DNA of 64,000 nt, taken from IMG/VR virus record IMGVR_UViG_3300010883_000001, positions 1-64,000 of that record; one strand, 5' to 3'. The translations under genes and the position numbers were made by a program. Origin of the DNA: a virus. Under the pieces are notes generated by a model that searched no databases, had not been told where the DNA came from, and saw only the letters and a list, made by a program, of their open reading frames with translations. Shown here piece after piece: positions 27,883-36,351 of this stretch (position 1 is the first letter of the stretch; the number at the start of each line of letters is the position of its first letter).

Positions 27883-27913
27883 TTAATTAGATAAGTTTAA
27901 GATGACTTAACTA

Positions 27914-27940
27914 GGGAGGGCGAATTCGCCCTCCCTTTTT
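27914..27940 (+). terminator. Rho-independent terminator after major capsid gene
   Basis: A perfect 22-base inverted repeat (GGGAGGGCGAA with its complement, 27914-27935) is followed by TTTTTATTTTT. The stem is GC-rich and the T tract is on the + side only, so it ends rightward transcription about 30 bases after the capsid stop. Confidence 0.92.
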
Positions 27941-28022
27941 ATTTTTACGCTTATTTTTACGCTAGAGACACTTGTTGTTACAAATAAGGGGAATATATTA
28001 ACTTATTCCTAAGGAGCATCAG

Positions 28023-28289
28023 ATGGCATCTAGAACCCCCAAACCGGCATTAAAAGCTATAGCTAAGCCGGCAAAAAAGACATCTCCAACAAAAACAACC
28101 AAAACAACCAAAGCAAGCGTATCAACCGATAAACAAGTCAAAGAATTGACTGATCGCTTGACCATCATGGAAAATAAAGTAGAAAGTTTCATAAATTTAG
28201 TCGAGCGTGAATTTTCTTCAGAATTACTTTTAGGACCCCGAGGTCTAGGAAAGAGGATTCGCAAATTTCTCAACGGGGATCCCGAGTAA
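28023..28289 (+). CDS. Small Lys-rich protein with coiled coil, unknown
   Basis: 88 residues; ATG with AAGGAG upstream. The N-terminal 35 residues are a Lys/Pro/Thr/Ala-rich tail resembling histone H1-like or other DNA-binding tails (TKTTKTTKAS repeats). The rest is a coiled coil (VKELTDRLTIMENKVESFINL) ending in a basic segment. It might bind packaged DNA or act as a small capsid linker; both are guesses. It sits alone between the capsid terminator and the next gene. Confidence 0.5.
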   Translation: MASRTPKPALKAIAKPAKKTSPTKTTKTTKASVSTDKQVKELTDRLTIMENKVESFINLVEREFSSELLLGPRGLGKRIRKFLNGDPE

Positions 28290-28391
28290 ATTTTTCTAAA
28301 TTTTCCTCCTAATTAGCATTTAGGTCCGTACCTTTGATCAGCTGAAACTGCCGGCGGTACGAGAGCATGCAGATAATAAAGGAGAAAGATC

Positions 28392-28907
28392 ATGCCACAG
28401 GTAAAATTTACAGATAAAAAAGGCTTACATCAGGTTGCCGGCGGCGGTATACAAATAACCGGCGGACAGATGAATTCTAAGCGTAACGTTATTGCACTAA
28501 CCGATGCCGCTGCTGATTCGGCAATACGTGTCCCGTTAACAATTGCAGAATCAGGTGCTATTATAACGGTCCCGGCAATGACCGTGGATAACCAGACACT
28601 AGTTCTGCCGGTCCTTACGGCTAGTACGGTTGGGTGTACATACACATTCGTCATGGTCGGTACCGCTGCCCAGACTCTAACGATTTCAACTCCCGGAGCT
28701 GAGAAGATACTGGGTGTTCTTCCAAAGGGTGACGGTGACAACATGGCTGCTGGTGCAGCATTTGACACCTTGACAGTCGCTGCCACTGCTCTAATGAGCA
28801 CGTCTTGGACACTTACATGTATCTCTGCTACGGCAGGTGTCGCATGGCTTTGCCATGGCGTACAGGACGGCGTTGCGGCCAACACACTTAGTCTAGCCTT
28901 AGCTTAA
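28392..28907 (+). CDS. Putative capsid decoration or abundant virion protein
   Basis: 171 residues, Ala/Thr/Val/Gly-rich, with a beta-sandwich-like pattern and no Trp-rich or catalytic motif. It has a strong AAGGAG site and is followed by a very stable hairpin, so it may form its own highly expressed transcript. Base composition is more GC-rich than its neighbours. Small beta proteins next to the capsid gene are often decoration proteins; this is inference from place, size and expression signals. No named family was recognised. Confidence 0.5.
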   Translation: MPQVKFTDKKGLHQVAGGGIQITGGQMNSKRNVIALTDAAADSAIRVPLTIAESGAIITVPAMTVDNQTLVLPVLTASTVGCTYTFVMVGTAAQTLTISTPGAEKILGVLPKGDGDNMAAGAAFDTLTVAATALMSTSWTLTCISATAGVAWLCHGVQDGVAANTLSLALA

Positions 28908-28928
28908 TAGCTAGTTGAACATTATAAT

Positions 28929-28950
28929 ATCCCCCCCTTCGGGGGGGGAT
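28929..28950 (+). terminator. Strong UUCG hairpin, probable terminator
   Basis: ATCCCCCCC (28929-28937), loop TTCG, then GGGGGGGAT (28942-28950): a nine-base-pair stem closed by the extra-stable tetraloop. The following bases are T-rich (TCATCTATTCTATT) but not a clean T tract, so it may terminate transcription or protect the mRNA 3' end. Confidence 0.8.
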
Positions 28951-28978
28951 TCATCTATTCTATTATGAGGACTAAAAA

Positions 28979-29512
28979 ATGAGACATGGACTAGAAAAAT
29001 TGAGAAACCTTGTAGACGGTTTAACTGATCGTGATGTCCAGCTTAAAGAAGAGACAAAGCTTTTAGATCATATATTCACAAGTTTTCCAATACCGTTATT
29101 GGTTTGGTCTGTTGACGTTAATGGAAAGGTTAGGGCACTTAAGGGAAATAGCATAATGAACCCTAGCGCAAAGTTAGAGGACGAGTTATTTTCTGAAAAG
29201 AATGTGAAAAAAGCTCTACGTGAATGTAAGTCTGATGCTGAGAAATCAGATGATAAAAAGGCACATAAGTTTTTGGACACAAATGGAAAAGTGTTCTACA
29301 TGACGATTACCAGGAGATTCACCCAAGAAGGCGATGAGCTAGGATATTTAGGGATGGCTTGGGATATTACTTCAAATGCCATAATACTTAGAAATATTAA
29401 TATGATATACTCCGAAGCATTAGAAGATTGTAATAAGCAAAAAATACTTAGCTTATGCCATGAAGCGTTAAGTGCTAACCAGCTAGCAAAACTAATGGCT
29501 GAAGAGAGATAA
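28979..29512 (+). CDS. PAS-domain-like protein
   Basis: 177 residues. Residues ~28-135 read as a PAS fold: a helix leading to SFPIPLLVWSVDVNGKVRALKG, a variable helical centre, then KVFYMTITRRF and the final strand ELGYLGMAWDIT, the usual end of PAS domains. It is flanked by helices and has no kinase, HTH or GGDEF domain. PAS domains bind small ligands or cofactors and mediate protein contacts. Similar isolated PAS-like proteins occur in some marine phages, with unknown roles. The gene begins a new unit after the hairpin at 28929 and is followed after two bases by a membrane-anchored protein. Confidence 0.6.
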   Translation: MRHGLEKLRNLVDGLTDRDVQLKEETKLLDHIFTSFPIPLLVWSVDVNGKVRALKGNSIMNPSAKLEDELFSEKNVKKALRECKSDAEKSDDKKAHKFLDTNGKVFYMTITRRFTQEGDELGYLGMAWDITSNAIILRNINMIYSEALEDCNKQKILSLCHEALSANQLAKLMAEER

Positions 29513-29514
29513 AA

Positions 29515-29844
29515 ATGTCTGCAGATAATCAAAATGGGTGGAATGAGTATTCTAGACTTGTTCTTAAGGAGCTAGAGACACTTGCTGGTGGCATAGATGG
29601 CCTAAAGACTGATATTCAAGAGTTAAGATCTGAAGTTGCTATAATTCATTTAAAAGAAGACAAGGTTAAAGAATTAGGGTTATGGAAATCAAAGATTGAT
29701 GAAATAGCTTCTCCTACACACTTACAGAAGATGACAACTGAGATAGAAGATTTGAAATCTTTTAAGACGAAGGCTATCACTATATTTGCAGTAGTTCAGT
29801 TTACCATGGCTGCAATTTTGTTTGCAAAGAATTTTGTATCTTAA
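29515..29844 (+). CDS. Small coiled-coil protein with C-terminal membrane segment
   Basis: 109 residues. The N-terminus SADNQNGWNEYSRLVLKELE leads to a coiled coil (residues ~20-80), then one hydrophobic segment near the C-terminus (AITIFAVVQFTMAAILFA). Proteins of this design are widespread in marine phages and their role is unknown; lysis accessory (holin/spanin-like) or membrane tether are possible. It lies two bases after the PAS-like gene, so the two may act together. Confidence 0.55.
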   Translation: MSADNQNGWNEYSRLVLKELETLAGGIDGLKTDIQELRSEVAIIHLKEDKVKELGLWKSKIDEIASPTHLQKMTTEIEDLKSFKTKAITIFAVVQFTMAAILFAKNFVS

Positions 29845-29891
29845 TTCTTTGTTTTCATTTTTATAATTAGTCTTATACGATCGGAGATGTG

Positions 29892-31061
29892 ATGGCGACA
29901 TTTGCACAGACATTAAAACCAACACCTTTTGGGTTTTTTGATGGTGATAAAACATTCCAGACCGATGCTGATTCAATGGTCACTTATACTAAGAGAAAAT
30001 TGGGAGATGATATTCTTAGCGTTGAGCTGACAAAAAGGCAGGTTTGGGCATGCTTTGAAGAATCTTTTTTAGAGTTTGGATCTATAATAAATCAAGCCCA
30101 GGCAAAATCTCAACTAGGTAATTTATTGGGAAATGCAACCGGAAGTTTAAGTGGCTCTGAACAAAAGTTTCCCCGCGAAAATTTAGAGTTTATGCTTAGG
30201 CGAGGTGAACCATATGCAATGGAAGCCGGTCTAGGCGGCTCTTATGACACACTTTCAGGTAGTATAGCACTAGAAACGAATAGGCAAGATTACGATATAT
30301 ATACTGAGTTATCTGACTCTGCTGGAAATGCTCTTTTTACCAGTGCAAATAATAATCCTCGTACTAAAATGAGGATATTTGAGGTATTTCATTTTTCTAA
30401 CCAGGCAGCATATAGATTTTTCGATACTACGTCTGCAATAAATTATCTTAATAATGAATTTTCTTTTGAGTCTTTTACACCCGAAACGGTTTTTTATGTA
30501 CTTCCTGTCTTTGAAGATATTTTACGTGGTGGCATGCTTGATATGTCATCTAGGGTTAGGAGATCGAATTATTCGTATAAGATTACCGGGACAAAACTAA
30601 GAGTATACCCTGTTCCTACCAAGGGTACACCTGGGAAATTATGGGTAAGAGTTGGATTTTCTCCTGACGTACTAAATCCAGCATATAGCGATTCATCAAT
30701 ATCAGGTGTCAGTAATTTATCAAATGTCCCATACGGAAATTTAGAGTACGGAAAGATAAATAGCATAGGTCGGCAATGGACCCGCCAATATGCATTTTCA
30801 TTAGCGAAAGAGTTATTAGGGCAAGTTAGATCAAAATTTGCATCAGTGCCAATTCCGGGGGGTGATCTATCATTAAATGGGGGAGATCTAATATCACAGG
30901 CAAGAGAAGAACAGGATAAATTAAGGACTAATATGATTGAATTACTTGACTCTCTAACCTATAGCAAGTTATTAGAGGATGAAGCCGGCGCTGCCGAGAA
31001 CCTACAAACAATACTAAAGTCTATACCCATTCCAAATGGGCAAGCTATCATAGTAGGATAA
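29892..31061 (+). CDS. Neck/head-completion protein (gp13-like by position)
   Basis: 390 residues from the ATG at 29892; an adjacent GTG at 29889 is in frame. The conserved-looking block ADSMVTYTKRKLGDDILSVE followed by QVWACFEESFLEF near residue 25-60 is one I associate with neck proteins of marine T4-like phages. It starts the gp13-gp14-gp15 order before the sheath genes, so a role closing the portal vertex and joining the tail is inferred. A baseplate role is less likely given this synteny. Confidence 0.6.
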   Translation: MATFAQTLKPTPFGFFDGDKTFQTDADSMVTYTKRKLGDDILSVELTKRQVWACFEESFLEFGSIINQAQAKSQLGNLLGNATGSLSGSEQKFPRENLEFMLRRGEPYAMEAGLGGSYDTLSGSIALETNRQDYDIYTELSDSAGNALFTSANNNPRTKMRIFEVFHFSNQAAYRFFDTTSAINYLNNEFSFESFTPETVFYVLPVFEDILRGGMLDMSSRVRRSNYSYKITGTKLRVYPVPTKGTPGKLWVRVGFSPDVLNPAYSDSSISGVSNLSNVPYGNLEYGKINSIGRQWTRQYAFSLAKELLGQVRSKFASVPIPGGDLSLNGGDLISQAREEQDKLRTNMIELLDSLTYSKLLEDEAGAAENLQTILKSIPIPNGQAIIVG

Positions 31062-31065
31062 GTGA

Positions 31066-31737
31066 ATGTCTAAGCTTTTTATTACTCACCGTGAAGTTGA
31101 TTTTATATCAGATCTAACAAAAGAAATAACGAAAGACGTTAGAGGTCAAAGTATTTTTTACTTTAAAGTAAGGAGAGATCTCAGCGACGTACATGACGTA
31201 TATGAAGAGGCAACTAATAAGGTTTTTGATCCTCCCGTGGAAATTGAAGCGTATGTTTCATGGCAACCAACAGAGTATAAAACAAACCGATATGGATCCG
31301 AAGGTGTATCATCGATTGAAGTATTTATACAATCACGAGATTTATTAGATAGAGAAATAAAAATGGCTGAAGGTGACTATTTCAGTTATGGGACGGTATT
31401 TTTTGAAATAACGACTATCACAACTGAGAAACAAGTTTTTGGCCAGGTTGATCATAGCGTAGGTATGAAGATTATAGGTAAATACGCTCGTGTAGGACAG
31501 ATAGATGTTCGACCTGCCGGCCCGTTGGGCGAAGATATCATGGATGAAAACGGCGATCGGGCAGTACAGAAATCGTTTGTGCAACAACGAGGTAAGGGAT
31601 CTAATCGTCTAGGCGAGACTGGAGATAAACGTGCCCTTCAAGATCAAGGAAAATTAGATAAACCTGAAAAGATTGCTGAAATCTCTAAAAAAGGTGACAG
31701 TGCTGGTATAGGTTCTTCTTTCTATGGGGATGATTAA
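31066..31737 (+). CDS. Neck protein (T4 gp14-like)
   Basis: 223 residues, starting 5 bases after the previous stop. The N-terminal segment (HREVDFISDLTKEITKDV) and the VEIEAYVSWQP, FIQSRDLLDREIKMAEGDY and FGQVDH blocks agree with the head-tail joining neck protein of marine T4-like phages, size similar to T4 gp14 (256 residues). The C-terminal 60 residues are charged and probably flexible. Its TAA overlaps the next ATG (TTAATGG), indicating coupled synthesis. Confidence 0.65.
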   Translation: MSKLFITHREVDFISDLTKEITKDVRGQSIFYFKVRRDLSDVHDVYEEATNKVFDPPVEIEAYVSWQPTEYKTNRYGSEGVSSIEVFIQSRDLLDREIKMAEGDYFSYGTVFFEITTITTEKQVFGQVDHSVGMKIIGKYARVGQIDVRPAGPLGEDIMDENGDRAVQKSFVQQRGKGSNRLGETGDKRALQDQGKLDKPEKIAEISKKGDSAGIGSSFYGDD

Positions 31738-32999
31738 TGGCAACTAGGGAAAATAAGGGAGATGTTGGAAAAGATAATATTCCGTTGGGGTATGAAGGTA
31801 ATGATATTCCTGACGAGACTCTTCCTCCCTGTACAATAGAGGATGTAGACAGATCGGTTTTTAATTTATTTGATGAGGATTTACCATTTCAGTATGATAC
31901 AAGGGTAGGCTCTAAAAGGGTACCAGTTATTTTTGCAACCGGCGAGCGATTTGCAGTTTTAACAAGGCGAAAGCCTCTAAGGGATAAAAATGATGCGTTA
32001 ATCTTACCCTTAATATCGATCATGCGAACAGATATAAATCAAGAAGTTTCTAATGGGATGGGCCCAGGTCAGACAGCACCATTCATTTTAAAAAGAAGAA
32101 TTCATAAAGATACTGCTGATTATAAGAAGCTTATAGGAGAAATGGGATTTAAGAACTCAGATGATATCGCCGGTTCAAAAAGTTTAGATGGATCCCAACC
32201 AACACAAAAGTCAGGAAGATTAGCATCAAGAAGATCGCTGGGGGGACTCGATAATCTTCGTAGATCTGGTGCAGTATTGACAAAGAATGTGGGTCCAACA
32301 ATTTATGAAATAATACAAATGCCACCGGTTAAATTTTATCAAGCAACATATGAAATTCATTTTTGGGCACAATACACTCAACAAATGAACAACATGTTGT
32401 CTGCACTTATGAGTATGTATTTGAGTAATCATAAAAGAACATTCAAACTTGAGACTAAAAAAGGATATTGGTTCGTAGGCTTTGTTGATGAAGCTTTTTC
32501 ATCTGGAAATAATTCTGATGATTTTACTGATGATGAGAGAATTGTTAGGTATACGTTCACTATGAGGGTTAATGGATACCTGATTAATCCAGAATATCCC
32601 GGTGCACCTCCTCCTTTGAGAAGGTTTTATTCTGCACCAAATATTAGTTTTGATGCATCAAGTGGATCAGAAATTGTCAATCTGCCGACAGGCAACGTAC
32701 TTAAAAATGATCCGGATGCTTTTATTCTTGCGGATTTGGATCTTGAAACAGATGAAGGGCAGAAACAAGCTGTTGCATCTTGGGGTCCAAATGATCCAAG
32801 AGTACCCGGTAAGGATAGTACGGTTGCAAATGTTGGTGGTTTTTCCAATGTCAGTACGACACCATATATGATCTTAAAAATTGATCCATTTACGGGTGAG
32901 AAAAAGACTAGCATATTGCGAGTAAAACATAGAAATCAGAGAACGGGTGAGACGGTATTATCTGCCGGTATCACGGACGATCTGATTAAATTGATATAG
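31737..32999 (+). CDS. Tail completion/sheath stabiliser (T4 gp15-like)
   Basis: 420 residues. The core aligns by eye with T4 gp15: RVPVIFATGERF, then a LPLISIMRTDI segment, PPVKFYQATYEIHFWAQYTQ, a hydrophobic helix, and the last strands VRYTFTMRVNGYLINP. gp15 caps the tail tube and sheath and binds the neck. The gene has an N-terminal extension and an insertion rich in Ser/Arg (residues ~140-175), plus a C-terminal extension, making it longer than T4 gp15 (272 residues). Placed just ahead of the sheath genes, as expected for the role. Confidence 0.75.
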   Translation: MATRENKGDVGKDNIPLGYEGNDIPDETLPPCTIEDVDRSVFNLFDEDLPFQYDTRVGSKRVPVIFATGERFAVLTRRKPLRDKNDALILPLISIMRTDINQEVSNGMGPGQTAPFILKRRIHKDTADYKKLIGEMGFKNSDDIAGSKSLDGSQPTQKSGRLASRRSLGGLDNLRRSGAVLTKNVGPTIYEIIQMPPVKFYQATYEIHFWAQYTQQMNNMLSALMSMYLSNHKRTFKLETKKGYWFVGFVDEAFSSGNNSDDFTDDERIVRYTFTMRVNGYLINPEYPGAPPPLRRFYSAPNISFDASSGSEIVNLPTGNVLKNDPDAFILADLDLETDEGQKQAVASWGPNDPRVPGKDSTVANVGGFSNVSTTPYMILKIDPFTGEKKTSILRVKHRNQRTGETVLSAGITDDLIKLI

Positions 33000-33081
33000 A
33001 GAATCTGTAGTTTTGGTTTCTTGATCAATAATTACAGAATGACTTACAAAAGAATGATTCGTGTCTAAGGAGATTCATTAA

Positions 33082-36000
33082 ATGGCTGAGCAAACTTTTC
33101 GTTCACCTGGGTTTTTCGAGCAAGAAATTGATCTTTCATCGAAAAGAGCTGCTGCTTTGGGAACACCCGCTGGTGTAATAGGTACTTCGCAAAAGGGACC
33201 GGCATTTGTCCCTGTTGAGGTTGGGACTTTTGTCGATTTTACACAAAGATTTGGGAGCCTTGATCCTAACATGTTTGGACCTTATGCTGTTAGAGAATTC
33301 TTAAAGCATAGGCAATCCCTTACATTTCTTAGGGTCTTGGGCGCGGGTGATAATGAGACAATTACAGATATATCTACGACTGAGACTGCTGGGACTGTTA
33401 AGAGTGCTGGATTTAAGGTCGCATCGACCGTCGTTGATGCCGCTGCAATAGAAAAACATCAGGGTGCAGTCCAGTTTCTTGTGGGTAGGCATAAGCTTAG
33501 GGGCCATGAGTCAGTGGGCTTTCCAATGTTTTCAGATAACGTTAGTACACCGCTTGGGACAAACCGACTAGCAGGGTCTGCATCATTCGGAGGATTATCA
33601 TCTGAGACAGTAAACCTGGTTAGGGCCGTAATATTAATGGCATCTGGCACTAGAGCAGGGATTGTTTCAGGTTCTGTTACAGATAGTATAAGTAAGACAG
33701 CAGGTGATACTGGGTTTATCCAGAGTTCTGGTGACATGAAGGGTCGCTTTGGTTTATTCTTAAGCTCGACCGCAGGTCACAGTTATGGGTCGGCAGAGGG
33801 TATAAGTGGTGTTAGGGTATATACGGCCAGCTTAGATCCTAGAGACCAATATTACATATCAAAGATTTTAAATACAGACACTAGGGCCTTCGCGGAAGAA
33901 GAGCATTTACTCTATCTAGATCTCGCGGTTGAGGATGAATTAGCCGCAGTACCAGAGGGTGAGCATGTAGGTCACATAGCGATGTTGTCGGGCTCTGCTT
34001 CAACTTCATCAACCTCTGGGGCTAATACAACAGTATTTAGGGATTTATTTGGGAGATTTGATACTAGATATACGACACCTAGGACCCCATCAATTCTATC
34101 ACAACCATATGGCAGAACTGAGCATGCATTATTCTATTTCGAGACTATATCGGACGGCGAGGCTGATAATTCAAATTTTAAGATATCAATTGCTAATTTG
34201 AGAAAGAGTACAGATCCAAAAGATGAATATGGGACATTTGAGGTTCAGGTTAGAAAATATAGTGATAATGATTTAGCACCAGATATTTTAGAGAGATATT
34301 CTGAATGTAGCCTTAATCCTTTTAGCGAAAATTATATTGCTAGAAAGATTGGTGATAAGAAGGTTAAATATAATTTCGACGCGACCGATGAGGATGAACA
34401 GAGATTAGTAATTTCCGGAAAATACCCGAATCGCTCCGGTCGAATTCGTGTTATTATGAACCCGAACGTCGACAGGGCTCTTGTTCCTGGGGACGTATTA
34501 CCTTTTGGATTTACCGGTATTCCTACATTAAAAACGTCTGAAACGCTCACCGATGTTACGACTACGGCACTAGCGGATGATAATGGAATTGCACTGGGTG
34601 CCGCCACAACAGACCGGTTAGCATTCGTAAACCTGCTGGCCAATCATGGCACCTCGGCCAACGCCGAGGCAGTACTAAATAGATTATCAGCATTGACAGG
34701 TTCTATAGTACCTCCTCTTCCATTTAGATTCAAACAGACGCGTGGCGCTGTTGCTGAGACACCAACTAGAGTTGGAGAGGTTGGAACAAACGAAAGGGTT
34801 GATAGTCGACTATATTGGGGTGTTAAGTTTGAATGTGCTCCAATGTCATCATCACATGCCCAGGGTTCAACTCCGTCAGCAGCACTAAATACTAACATTG
34901 GATCGTTAAAAAATCCTCTTGTCGCTGCTTATGGGAAATTTCAAGGCATCTTAAAGCTCGATACTCTCGTTACCGGCGCCGGCGCAGATAAGTTTAATAA
35001 CAATAAATTTACGTTGGCGCGTGTGGCATTAGATGATCAAACATTATCAAGTTTAACGTCCAGTGCTAAAGAGCATATGATCAAGGCTTCATATATCCGG
35101 AATGGCCTGTGGGATTCTGTTGACTATAGGGTAAAAGACCCTGTCTGGAATAATGCTGGAGGTTCCTTAAACAGAATAACCATGGCGTCGCTTGTGCACA
35201 CATCGGCAGTAACATTTAATAGGTTCACTGATTTTGCAAAGTTTTCGACTATGTTTTTTGGTGGATTTGATGGAGTAAATAAACTTGATGGTGATGTTGT
35301 AAACATGAACCATAAGGCCGCGGCCGTTGGAGCCGGTGGGAAGGCTGGATCAAGCTATACTGGTGGCATGGGGCTATTAGGAACAGACGATGGTACACTG
35401 ATGGGTACCGGTCGTCATAATAATTCAATTGTATCATATAGGCACGCAATTACAATAATGACAGATCCTATGGCATCTAGAATTAACATCCTCGCAATTC
35501 CAGGAATAAAGGATGAATTTGTTACTGACTTTGCTGCCCAACGAGTTAAAGATTATGGTATGGCATTATATTTGATGGATATAGAATCGTATGATGCTAG
35601 TAAAAATATATTATTTGATGATAGTACAGCAAGGATAGATGTTCAGGAAACAGTCGATCAATTTGAAGGAAGAGTTGTGGATAATAACTACACCGCGACA
35701 TATTTTCCAGATATTTTTATCGAAGATCCTGTTAATAATAGATCCGTTGAGGTACCGGCATCCGTTGCTGCTATAGGCGCACTGGGATTTAATGACAAGG
35801 TTGCATTCCCATGGTTTGCTCCTGCTGGATTTAATCGCGGCGCATTATCGGCGGTACAGAACGTGAAGACAAGACTAAATTCTGCTGATAGGGATACATT
35901 ATACGATGCTAGGATTAATCCAATAGCATCTTTTCCAAATAGTGGATACGTTATATTTGGGCAAAAATCATTGCAGATGGCTAAATCAGCATTAGACAGA

Positions 36001-36309
36001 GTTAATGTTAGAAGAATGCTTCTGGAAGTTAAGCGATTAATTGTCGGTATTTCTAACAGGCTATTATTTGAACAAAATAATGCAGAAACAAGGTCACAAT
36101 TTGTAAATCAGGTTACGCCACTGTTGGCGCTGGTTCAAGCCCAAGCGGGTATAGAACAATTCAGGGTTATTTGTGATGATTCTAATAATACGGAATCTGA
36201 TCGCGAGGCTAGTAGGATGAACGGAAAGATCGTTGTCGTTCCCACTAGGGCGGTCGAATTTATTGCTATAGATTTTATTATCACAAATAGCGGAGTTAGT
36301 TTTGAGTAA
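33082..36309 (+). CDS. Tail sheath protein 1 (T4 gp18-like)
   Basis: 1075 residues, the contractile sheath subunit. The N-terminus has FRSPGFFEQEIDLS and GTPAGVIGTSQKGPAFVPV, typical of myovirus sheaths; the C-terminal domain (coding about 35810-36060) has FAPAGFNRGALSAV, INPIASFP, YVIFGQKSL and ALDRVNVRRMLLEVKR, the conserved core that bundles around the tube. T4 gp18 is 659 residues; the surplus lies in the middle as protruding domains. Start ATG 33082 after AAGGAG. It is paralogous to the next gene, 42 bases away. Confidence 0.93.
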   Translation: MAEQTFRSPGFFEQEIDLSSKRAAALGTPAGVIGTSQKGPAFVPVEVGTFVDFTQRFGSLDPNMFGPYAVREFLKHRQSLTFLRVLGAGDNETITDISTTETAGTVKSAGFKVASTVVDAAAIEKHQGAVQFLVGRHKLRGHESVGFPMFSDNVSTPLGTNRLAGSASFGGLSSETVNLVRAVILMASGTRAGIVSGSVTDSISKTAGDTGFIQSSGDMKGRFGLFLSSTAGHSYGSAEGISGVRVYTASLDPRDQYYISKILNTDTRAFAEEEHLLYLDLAVEDELAAVPEGEHVGHIAMLSGSASTSSTSGANTTVFRDLFGRFDTRYTTPRTPSILSQPYGRTEHALFYFETISDGEADNSNFKISIANLRKSTDPKDEYGTFEVQVRKYSDNDLAPDILERYSECSLNPFSENYIARKIGDKKVKYNFDATDEDEQRLVISGKYPNRSGRIRVIMNPNVDRALVPGDVLPFGFTGIPTLKTSETLTDVTTTALADDNGIALGAATTDRLAFVNLLANHGTSANAEAVLNRLSALTGSIVPPLPFRFKQTRGAVAETPTRVGEVGTNERVDSRLYWGVKFECAPMSSSHAQGSTPSAALNTNIGSLKNPLVAAYGKFQGILKLDTLVTGAGADKFNNNKFTLARVALDDQTLSSLTSSAKEHMIKASYIRNGLWDSVDYRVKDPVWNNAGGSLNRITMASLVHTSAVTFNRFTDFAKFSTMFFGGFDGVNKLDGDVVNMNHKAAAVGAGGKAGSSYTGGMGLLGTDDGTLMGTGRHNNSIVSYRHAITIMTDPMASRINILAIPGIKDEFVTDFAAQRVKDYGMALYLMDIESYDASKNILFDDSTARIDVQETVDQFEGRVVDNNYTATYFPDIFIEDPVNNRSVEVPASVAAIGALGFNDKVAFPWFAPAGFNRGALSAVQNVKTRLNSADRDTLYDARINPIASFPNSGYVIFGQKSLQMAKSALDRVNVRRMLLEVKRLIVGISNRLLFEQNNAETRSQFVNQVTPLLALVQAQAGIEQFRVICDDSNNTESDREASRMNGKIVVVPTRAVEFIAIDFIITNSGVSFE

Positions 36310-36351
36310 TTTAATATCTATTAAATAAAGGCATAAGCTAGGAGACTACTA

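Noticed and set aside
36316-36327. TATTAAATAAA before the second sheath gene as a T4-type late promoter
   Set aside because: It differs from TATAAATA and no matching copies were found before other late genes, so it cannot be told from AT-rich background.
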